A DNA stretch of 64,000 bases from a bacterium. Its GTDB lineage: Bacteria; Myxococcota_A; Polyangia; Nannocystales; Nannocystaceae. Positions 58,078 to 64,000 of the stretch are shown piece by piece; position 1 is the first letter of the stretch; every line of letters begins with the position of its first letter. The notes beneath the pieces are model-generated. The model made no database searches, was not told where the DNA came from, and saw only the letters and a program-made list of their open reading frames with translations. The position numbers were made by a program, and so were the translations under genes. The stretch covers positions 338,480 through 402,479 of the forward strand of contig JANSYI010000003.1 in assembly GCA_024742475.1 (NCBI GenBank), given 5' to 3'.

Positions 58078-60321
58078 TTGCCACCGTTGACGACCAGGCT
58101 GCTCATGATTCTCGAATCCCTTCTTCTGCTCGGACTCTCCACCACTGCGCTCGCCCACGGGGACGAGGGCGCGCTCGCCGACCAGGGGAACGACGCGCTG
58201 GCGACCTTCGACGACAGCCTCGACGACGAGCCCAACTCCTCGAGCGCCGCGATCCGAGCCGCGCAGGCCAAGAAGCAGCGCGCCAAGAAGAAGGCGAAGG
58301 CGAGCGCCGAAGCGGCCAAGGCCGCGGCTGTGCGCGCGAAGAAGAAGGTGCGCCCCAAGAAGATCGCCCAAGAGAAGCGGCGCAAGAAGGCCAAGGCCGA
58401 TCTCAAGGGCGACGCCGTCAAGAAGAAGAAGCGCAAGAAGATCAGCCGCAAGATGCCCCCGCGGGCGTTCACGTCGAAGAAGAACCAGGCCAAGCTGCAG
58501 CAGCGCGAAAAGGCCGCGCCCAAGCGCGTCAAGGAGCGCCTTGCCCTGCAGCGGGCGCAGATCAAGAAGCAGAAGAAGCGGTATCGCGTCGCGTACACCA
58601 AGGCGCTCGAGATCCCGCGGGCTCAGCTGACCGGCCTCAAGCCGCTCGAGAACGCGCGGGAGGTCAAGCGCAAGCAGAACAAGAAGGCCAAGGCCAAGAT
58701 GGCCACGCTCGGGGTCGTGGGGGCGCCCAACATGATGCAGCAGATGCTGCGCAACCCCGTCGTCGTCGAACCCGACGGGCCGGGCAACTCCCCCGCGGGC
58801 GGCAAGAGCTCCGATCGCGTCAACGATCCCTTCAACACGCCGGTCGGTGACGCCACCTGTTCGCCCTCGATGACCGCGTGGAGTTGGAAGGAGTACGTCG
58901 GCGAGGCGCGATCACAGGGCACCTGCGGCAGCTGCTGGGCATTCGCCACCCTCACCGTGTTCGAAGCTGCGGAGAAGATCGTCAACAACCTGGTCTTCGA
59001 CTTCTCCGAGCAACATCTGGTCAACTGCGCCAAGGCCAAGGGCTTCTCGGGGGGCATCGAAGACGCCGGCACCTGCCAGGGCGGCTACATGCACATGGTC
59101 TTCGACTACCTCGAAGAGGCAGGCGCAGCGACCGAGGACGCGGTGCCCTACGAGGCAAAGGACATGACGTGCGAGCCCGGCAAGGCGACCAAGCACAAGG
59201 TCGCCGCATGGGGCTTCGTCGACCAGTTCTCCTCGGTGCCGAGCACCTCCAAGCTCAAGGCGTCGATCTGCAAGTACGGCCCGGCCGCGGTCGCCGTGCA
59301 CGTCAACGAGTCGTTCACGATGTACGCCGGGGGCGTCTACGATGAGAACGTCAACGCGTCGGTCAACCATGCGGTTGTCATCGTCGGCTGGGACGACCTT
59401 CGGGGGGCGTGGCTGGTGCGCAACTCCTGGGGCACCTGGTGGGGCGAGGACGGCTACATGTGGATCAAATACGGATCCAACAACATCGGCGCGCAGGCCG
59501 TGTGGGCCACGGTCGCGCCGGACAAGCCCGTGGAGGTAGTCGAGCGCAAACGTCGCAAGCTCAACCTGCGCAACAAGACCGGTTCGGCGCTCGAGGTTCA
59601 GGTGCAGTACCGCAACCGTACCGGCTGGAAGCCGGCGCTGGGCCCGGCCAAGGACACGCTCACGTACACCATCGCCGACGGGGGTGAGGCGCTCGTGGGC
59701 ATCGACGGCGAGAGCATCCGCGCCGACAAGGTGCGGGTGTGGGCCAAGTCGACCTCCGGTGGCGGGACCTGGACCGAGTACAAGTCCAAGGACCTCGCGC
59801 TCGTTCCCGAGGGCACGTACGCGTCGAAGAAGCTGCAGACCTTCGCGTACACGTTCAACAGCGACAACAGGGACGTGGGCGGCAAGCCCAAGAGCACCAA
59901 GAGCAAGAAACGCCGGAGCAAGGCCGAGCTGTTCTCCGACGGCTACGCGGCCATCGACACCGGCAAGCACGACCGCGGCCGCAACATGCTCTCCAAGTTC
60001 GTCGAGCGATACCCCGGCGACCCCCAGGTGCCCGAGGTCATGTTCTGGATCGGCTACAGCCACTACCTCGAGGGCTCGTTCTACGAGGCGCTGATGGAGT
60101 GGTACGACGTCGTCGTCGACTACCCCGACCACGACTTCGTGGCCTATGCGCTCTACTACTCGGGGCTGGCTTACGTCGAGCGCGAGCAGTGCGACCTCGC
60201 CCAGACCTGCTTCGACCTGGTCGCCTACGGTGGCTATCCCTCGGCCACCGACGAGTGGGTGGCCGCCGCGCAGGGGCAGATCAGCGACCTGGCGAAGAAC
60301 GGCAAGAAGTACTGCGGCTGA
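58078..60321 (+). CDS. Papain-family (C1A) cysteine protease with Lys-rich N-domain and TPR tail
   Basis: 747 residues. The signal peptide ends at ALAHG. Residues ~60-200 are exceptionally Lys/Arg/Ala-rich ([20 protein letters not shown]). The C1A catalytic domain has the oxyanion Gln and catalytic Cys in [14 protein letters not shown], His in [11 protein letters not shown] and Asn in [16 protein letters not shown] beta domain follows, then a C-terminal TPR/YbgF-like region ([31 protein letters not shown]). The start is TTG 58078 (TGAGG just upstream) or TTG 58087. Probably secreted; the basic region may be an inhibitory or binding pro-segment. Confidence 0.9.
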   Translation: MPPLTTRLLMILESLLLLGLSTTALAHGDEGALADQGNDALATFDDSLDDEPNSSSAAIRAAQAKKQRAKKKAKASAEAAKAAAVRAKKKVRPKKIAQEKRRKKAKADLKGDAVKKKKRKKISRKMPPRAFTSKKNQAKLQQREKAAPKRVKERLALQRAQIKKQKKRYRVAYTKALEIPRAQLTGLKPLENAREVKRKQNKKAKAKMATLGVVGAPNMMQQMLRNPVVVEPDGPGNSPAGGKSSDRVNDPFNTPVGDATCSPSMTAWSWKEYVGEARSQGTCGSCWAFATLTVFEAAEKIVNNLVFDFSEQHLVNCAKAKGFSGGIEDAGTCQGGYMHMVFDYLEEAGAATEDAVPYEAKDMTCEPGKATKHKVAAWGFVDQFSSVPSTSKLKASICKYGPAAVAVHVNESFTMYAGGVYDENVNASVNHAVVIVGWDDLRGAWLVRNSWGTWWGEDGYMWIKYGSNNIGAQAVWATVAPDKPVEVVERKRRKLNLRNKTGSALEVQVQYRNRTGWKPALGPAKDTLTYTIADGGEALVGIDGESIRADKVRVWAKSTSGGGTWTEYKSKDLALVPEGTYASKKLQTFAYTFNSDNRDVGGKPKSTKSKKRRSKAELFSDGYAAIDTGKHDRGRNMLSKFVERYPGDPQVPEVMFWIGYSHYLEGSFYEALMEWYDVVVDYPDHDFVAYALYYSGLAYVEREQCDLAQTCFDLVAYGGYPSATDEWVAAAQGQISDLAKNGKKYCG

Positions 60322-60751
60322 ACCACGCAAGCGGCAGCAGCAACAGCAAGGCGAGCGGTGAGCCGCCGCCCGTCGTGCAGCCCCGCTTGGAGCTGCCCGC
60401 CGCCGGGGGATCATCGCCGACCTTGGGGGGCTCGCTGCCCCCGTCGGCGCCGCCGCTGGGTGTCCCGCCATCGGGTTTGCACGACAGGCAGGGGCCGCAC
60501 GTGACCTTCGGCGGCGGGCCGGCGGAGTAGTCCTGCTCGCAGCACTCGTCAGGTTGGCAGGTGCCGGCGGATTCGCTGTAGGTCACACCGTCGGCACCCT
60601 TGCTTGGCTCCTTCACCGTGCAGGCGTCGCCCTGAGCGAGGGTCTTGCAGGCCTGCACCCCGGGGTTGCTCTCGGAGGCGAGGCCGACCGATGGGGCGAG
60701 GCAGAACGCGAGAGCGACGGGCAAGAAGCGGTGCACGCCCCAGCTTCGCAC
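60281..60751 (-). CDS. Small Cys-rich secreted protein with MYXO-CTERM-like tail
   Basis: 156 residues from GTG 60751 (GTG 60736 is an alternative). Signal peptide [21 protein letters not shown] Cys-rich domain follows ([40 protein letters not shown]). After a Gly/Pro/Asp linker, the protein ends [20 protein letters not shown] then LAWFSRS and a basic tail, similar to MYXO-CTERM sorting signals (Cys, hydrophobic helix, Arg). It probably becomes a surface-anchored protein. Its 3' end overlaps the protease gene by 41 bases in convergent orientation. Confidence 0.75.
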   Translation of the reverse strand: MRSWGVHRFLPVALAFCLAPSVGLASESNPGVQACKTLAQGDACTVKEPSKGADGVTYSESAGTCQPDECCEQDYSAGPPPKVTCGPCLSCKPDGGTPSGGADGGSEPPKVGDDPPAAGSSKRGCTTGGGSPLALLLLLPLAWFSRSTSCRSSPGR

Positions 60752-60836
60752 GAGGGCGCGTGGGGGTGAAGCGCAGCGCGGCCCGGCCGCGGCGGCGGCC
60801 TCAAGTCGGCGTGCAAACGGGCGATGCAGTGGCGAG

Positions 60837-61247
60837 ATGAAGCACTCCGCTCGGGTCCTGGCGGCTCGGTCGGCTCCGCTGGCCGCCGCATACTGTGATC
60901 AGCTCCACGAGATGATGGGCACCGCGATCGAAGCGCTCGCGGCGGGCCGTCACCTCGAGGCCGTCGAGGAGTTCGAGCGCGCGCTGGACCCCATGCAGAA
61001 GCTGCTGGTCTTCGGCGCGGTCGTCGACTCCATGCTTCGGGACGCCCAGCATCCGCTGCGCCCCGAGCTGAAGGCGTTCAATCGAGGTCTCGCGGGTGCG
61101 CTCGAGGACATCGAGGAGGCTCTGCTCGCGCGCGACTTCTCTCGAATGCGCGAGGTCTTACTCAGTGAGGTGATGGCGAACCTGCAGCGGCACGCCGCGT
61201 TCGGATCTCGGCTCACCGCCGCGCTTCAGCCTCGCTTGGCTGCGTGA
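60837..61247 (+). CDS. Small helical protein, unknown function
   Basis: 136 residues from ATG 60837, with strong G/C third positions. It is predicted all-helical: YCDQLHEMMGTAIEALAAGR, HLEAVEEFERALDPMQKLLV, and EDIEEALLARDFSRMREVLL. No signal peptide, membrane segment or recognised motif. It ends 3 bases from the stop of the convergent SctJ-like gene. A chaperone-like role in that neighbouring secretion-type module is possible but not shown. Confidence 0.65.
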   Translation: MKHSARVLAARSAPLAAAYCDQLHEMMGTAIEALAAGRHLEAVEEFERALDPMQKLLVFGAVVDSMLRDAQHPLRPELKAFNRGLAGALEDIEEALLARDFSRMREVLLSEVMANLQRHAAFGSRLTAALQPRLAA

Positions 61248-61250
61248 GCC

Positions 61251-61796
61251 TCAGCGTGAGCTTCGAGCGGAGCGCCGCAGGAGCTTGCGCGCGCGGTCGA
61301 AGGTGAGGCCCAAGGAGAACCCGAGCCCCAAGACCGCGAACAAGATGAGCGGGCGCGCTGGGGCGGGGGGGTCCTCTACGGGCAGGTCGGCTGGCGGGGC
61401 GCTGACCTCGACGGTGAGCTCCGTGTCGCGGCCGAGGGACGCCCGGGCGATACGCGTGGCGGCGGCGCGGACCTCCGCGCTGACGGACCCTGGTCGGGTC
61501 CGGATCACCAGGGCTGCCGAGGGGGGCGTGTCGCCGCGCCTGCTGTTCACGCTGACGCGGGCTCGCTCGACGTCGCGGAGTGTCTCGACGGCGACACGGA
61601 CCTCCTCGGCGAGGGCGACCTCGGCCCGGGCGCGTTCTCCCGCGCGCGTTGGGAGCAGCGCGGCGTCGCCGTACAGCGCCGCCTTGTCTGCGGCGCGGCG
61701 CTCGGGCGTGCGGCGGGGCCGCGAAGGCTTCGAGCACGCCGCCGCGAGGAGCACCACCGCGAGGAGGTGTCGTGGGCGTGGGGACCGACGGCGCAT
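61251..61796 (-). CDS. SctJ/FliF-like lipoprotein with a single ring-building domain
   Basis: 181 residues from ATG 61796. The signal MRRRSPRPRHLLAVVLLAAA-C has a lipobox cysteine. A ring-building-motif domain follows: VETLRDVERARVSVNSRRGD, PPSAALVIRTRPGSVSAEVR, AAATRIARASLGRDTELTVE. This matches the second RBM of type III secretion SctJ proteins, which are also lipoproteins. A C-terminal transmembrane helix (LILFAVLGLGFSLGLTF) and a basic tail complete the SctJ topology. The first RBM is missing, so the protein is shorter than the usual ~240-270 residues. Confidence 0.68.
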   Translation of the reverse strand: MRRRSPRPRHLLAVVLLAAACSKPSRPRRTPERRAADKAALYGDAALLPTRAGERARAEVALAEEVRVAVETLRDVERARVSVNSRRGDTPPSAALVIRTRPGSVSAEVRAAATRIARASLGRDTELTVEVSAPPADLPVEDPPAPARPLILFAVLGLGFSLGLTFDRARKLLRRSARSSR

Positions 61797-61842
61797 GCGT
61801 GCAGGATCGACCAAGCCGCGCGCTCCGCCAAGAAAACTGCGC

Positions 61843-62559
61843 TCAGGGGGGCAGCGGCAGGCGTTGTCTTCCACGCAGCCGCTTGCCCAGGCGGTTGAGG
61901 ATGCGGGCGTGTTGGCGGCAGACCGTGCTGCGGCTCTTGCCGATCTTCTGCCCATACTCACCCATGCTCATGCCCTGCTCGTAGATCGCGGCGATGAGGT
62001 CCCGCTCGTCTTCGGCCAGCGTGTCCATGGCGTCGTGGAGGTGCTCGTGCAGCTGCTTGTGCACGACGACGTCCTCGGCGGAGACGTCACCTTCGGACAT
62101 GGTGTCGGGGTCGGTCGGCGCGGCCTTGCTGGCGATGACGGCGGCCGTGGTCCGCTGCACGAGATCGGCGGCCGCCTGGACCCGCTCGGTGAGCGTGCGC
62201 GTGTCCGAGCCGCCACGCAGGCTCTGGGTGCGCTGCGCGTCCTCGAGGAGCGCCTGCGTGGCTTCGAGGACCTTCAGGGCTCGGTTGCGCCGCCGCACCG
62301 CTGGGGACGCTCGTCGCGCGAGGTCGATCATCGCCCCGCGGATCCGGTGGTGGGCGAACGCCTTGAACGGGACGCCCGAGGCGGGGTCGTAGCGCTGCGC
62401 CGCCTCGAGCAGGCCTTCGTATCCGGCGCTGCGGAGCTCGTCGAACGAGGCATGCGAGACCTGCCGGCACAGGGAGCGAGCCAACATCTCGACGCGGTCG
62501 AGCGCGGTCTCGGCACGCCGCCGTTGCGCGTCGTTGAGCGGCTCGAGTACGTCGGTCAC
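61843..62559 (-). CDS. FliA/WhiG-type sigma factor
   Basis: 238 residues from GTG 62559. Region 2 is that of the flagellar/sporulation sigma-28 group: FDELRSAGYEGLLEAAQRYD then FKAFAHHRIRGAMIDLARRA. Region 3 is replaced by a charged, variable middle. Region 4 contains LAEDERDLIAAIYEQGMSMG and the helix-turn-helix GQKIGKSRSTVCRQHARILN. Most relatives drive flagellar or secretion genes; the neighbours here are a PilZ protein (19 bases upstream) and a SctJ-like lipoprotein (46 bases downstream), all on the same strand. Confidence 0.88.
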   Translation of the reverse strand: MTDVLEPLNDAQRRRAETALDRVEMLARSLCRQVSHASFDELRSAGYEGLLEAAQRYDPASGVPFKAFAHHRIRGAMIDLARRASPAVRRRNRALKVLEATQALLEDAQRTQSLRGGSDTRTLTERVQAAADLVQRTTAAVIASKAAPTDPDTMSEGDVSAEDVVVHKQLHEHLHDAMDTLAEDERDLIAAIYEQGMSMGEYGQKIGKSRSTVCRQHARILNRLGKRLRGRQRLPLPP

Positions 62560-62578
62560 GGGCGGCGATGGGGACAAG

Positions 62579-62962
62579 CTATGCGTCGGCGCTCGGCCCG
62601 GTGGCGGCGAGCTGTCGCTGCGCCTCGCGGATGTGCTTGCGCAGAGCCCACTTTTGCTCGTCGCTGAGGTGTTGGAACTGGATCCCCATGTCGCGGTTGG
62701 ACGCGCGTACGACGATGCCGCGGACGGGGAGGTTGGCAGCCTTACGCGGGAACGAGAGCACGAGCTCGACCTCGACGCCGGGCGCCTCCCAGCCCTTGCC
62801 CGCGAACCGGCAGCCACCCATGCTCAGGTCGGCCAGCGGCGCGGCGAGCACGACCTCGTGGCCGATGACGTCCGCCGTGGCGGGAATTGGAAAGCGGGGG
62901 TGCAGTCGCGCGTCGGCGCTCACCGGCAGATCATAACGCAGCTGGACGTGCGCATTCCTCAC
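62579..62962 (-). CDS. PilZ domain protein
   Basis: 127 residues from GTG 62962. A single PilZ domain: ADARLHPRFPIPATADVIGH supplies the N-terminal region with the arginine (only part of the RxxxR motif is kept), and LADLSMGGCRFAGKGW the D-x-S-x-x-G motif. A short helical C-terminus follows (EQKWALRKHIREAQRQL). Cyclic di-GMP binding is possible but may be weakened. It is the first gene of the PilZ-sigma-SctJ-like operon. The upstream gap (62963-63138) has AT-rich patches and probably divergent promoters. Confidence 0.8.
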   Translation of the reverse strand: MRNAHVQLRYDLPVSADARLHPRFPIPATADVIGHEVVLAAPLADLSMGGCRFAGKGWEAPGVEVELVLSFPRKAANLPVRGIVVRASNRDMGIQFQHLSDEQKWALRKHIREAQRQLAATGPSADA

Positions 62963-63138
62963 GCGTCCATGCGTCACGGCGGAGCATGCTCGTTGACGCC
63001 TCGTCAGCGGCCGCCTGCCCGGATTGCCAAAATGACAATCGCTGCGAGGGGGTCGCGCGGTAACCCTTTGGATCCTTCGGGATTTTGCGTATCTTCCCGC
63101 CGGCCGAGGCATTGCACTGCTCTCGGTCAGCCTTCGCC

Positions 63139-63654
63139 ATGACTCGTCTTCGCTCGATGCTGTTTGCCTGTGGACTGGCCCTGACCGCGGTTGGGACCAC
63201 CGCGTGCAAGGACGCGCCGACCATCCCGGGCACCGAGATTCCGGACACCGACGAGAACCGCGAGATCCTTCGGGTGATCGAGCGGTACCGGACGGCGTTC
63301 GTCCGTCGAGACGCTGCGGGCGTCCTCGCGACCGCGCACCCGACCTACTACGACACGGCCGGCACCGATGATCCCGGAGACGACGTCGAGTACGAGGTCT
63401 TGGGGCCCGTGCTCCGCGAGCGGCTCGCCCAGATCGAGTCGATCCGCTTCACGATCGACTACCTCGAGGTCAACGTGGTCGACGACCGCGCGGTGGTGAA
63501 GGTCTGGATCGACGCGAGCTTCCGCCTCGCTCCGATCATGGACACCGACACCGGGACGACCCGGGTCGAGAGCCAGCACGCACGCAAGCAGGACCACGCC
63601 ATGTTCGAGCTGCTGCGCGACGGCAACAGCTGGCGAATCACGCGGGGGATTTAG
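63139..63654 (+). CDS. Lipoprotein with SnoaL/NTF2-like domain
   Basis: 171 residues from ATG 63139. The signal MTRLRSMLFACGLALTAVGT-TAC has a lipobox-like cysteine. The rest fits an NTF2-like fold: EILRVIERYRTAFVRRDAAG, VLATAHPTYYDTA, ESIRFTIDYLEVNVVDDRAV, VKVWIDASFRL, and the final strand NSWRITRGI. Members are cone-shaped barrels that bind small ligands or form scaffolds. No catalytic residues can be assigned. It is divergent from the PilZ operon. Confidence 0.8.
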   Translation: MTRLRSMLFACGLALTAVGTTACKDAPTIPGTEIPDTDENREILRVIERYRTAFVRRDAAGVLATAHPTYYDTAGTDDPGDDVEYEVLGPVLRERLAQIESIRFTIDYLEVNVVDDRAVVKVWIDASFRLAPIMDTDTGTTRVESQHARKQDHAMFELLRDGNSWRITRGI

Positions 63655-63656
63655 TC

Positions 63657-64000
63657 TTTGTTCCTTGGGGGAACCTCTCGGTTCCCCGTCCTCCGCGGGC
63701 GAAGCCCGCTGCGGCCTCCCCTCCAAGATCGGGCGAGGGGCGCCCTCGCTCGCGAGCCGTCGGCTCGCTCCTGCGCGTTCGGTTCGGCGGTGGTGGGGCG
63801 AAGCCCGCTGCGGCCTCCCCTCCAAGAACGGGCGCGGGGCGCCCTCGCTCGCGAGCCTTTGGCTCGCTCCTGCGCGTTCGGTTCGGCGGTGGTGGGGCGA
63901 AGCCCGCTGCGGCCTCCCCTCCAAGAACGGGCGCGGGGCGCCCTCGCTCGCGAGCCTTTGGCTCGCTCCTGCGCGTTCGGTTCGGCGGTGGTGGGGCGAA
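63657..64000. repeat. 99-bp tandem repeat array with terminal hairpin
   Basis: It begins with a hairpin GGGGAACC-TCTC-GGTTCCCC at 63668-63687. Units of exactly 99 bases then start at about 63699, 63798, 63897 and 63996 and continue past the window edge. Each contains GCGAAGCCCGCTGCGGCC, GGCGCCCTCGCTCGCGAGCC and CGTTCGGTTCGGCGGTGG. The units stay open on the minus strand as 33-residue repeats, but no start or family supports a gene. The reverse complement resembles the repeats at 29542-29796. Confidence 0.85.

Noticed and set aside
63127..64000. 265-residue minus-strand frame through the 99-bp repeats
   Set aside because: The open frame follows from a unit length divisible by three; it extends antisense through the NTF2-like gene and has no plausible start.

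Overview
The window is about 70% G+C with strong G/C preference at third codon positions. It carries a large set of lipoproteins whose lipobox cysteine is followed by long Ser/Thr/Gly/Asp linkers, two proteins with MYXO-CTERM-like tails, eukaryote-like Ser/Thr kinases fused to TPR regions, PilZ proteins and DUF4388 proteins. Together these indicate a myxobacterial chromosome, most probably of the Nannocystaceae type (inference from protein style only). I see no phage, plasmid, CRISPR, tRNA or rRNA.

Layout. 1-631: the last codons of an upstream gene and a large inverted repeat. 632-5768: two secreted/lipoproteins, a PBP4-type D,D-carboxypeptidase and a von Willebrand A lipoprotein. 5775-10909: an S41 protease lipoprotein, divergent from a zinc metalloprotease with a MYXO-CTERM tail that overlaps a DUF5819-like gene and an HTTM gene. 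10930-18416: a Cys-rich lipoprotein, a sodium/solute symporter with a small overlapping subunit, a ferredoxin-NADP reductase, a DUF885 lipoprotein and a DUF4388 protein.

18426-20440 is the most interesting locus: a short secreted Cys/Gly/Ser peptide, a DUF692 (MNIO) iron enzyme and a divergent DUF2063-like partner. This is the gene set of a MNIO-modified RiPP, here with a lipoprotein-like precursor. 20530-23808: a c-type-haem lipoprotein, a tandemly duplicated lipoprotein pair and a lipoprotein remnant.

23924-39535 contains dnaE2, imuB and an imuA-like gene, all on the minus strand but kilobases apart. Each is preceded, 12-15 bases before its start, by a CTG-N10-CAG site resembling a myxobacterial LexA box, so they look like one dispersed SOS mutagenesis regulon. 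Between them lie a Uma2 protein, a CBM-like lipoprotein, a GNAT enzyme, a protein with two CDP-alcohol phosphatidyltransferase domains, an orphan DNA methylase, several lipoproteins and a thioesterase.

39604-46678: an RND efflux pair and a Ser/Thr kinase-TPR protein. 46709-50113: rlmE, a solitary rplC, TatD and a PilZ protein. 50125-53357: a kinase-TPR gene overlapping an ECF sigma gene by 4 bases. 53415-57966: a HEAT protein, holB, pspA and a polytopic membrane protein. 58078-60751: a papain-family protease and a small MYXO-CTERM-like protein. 60837-62962: an unknown protein facing a PilZ / FliA-type sigma / SctJ-like lipoprotein operon. 63139-64000: an NTF2-like lipoprotein and the start of a 99-bp tandem repeat array related to the repeats at 29542-29796.
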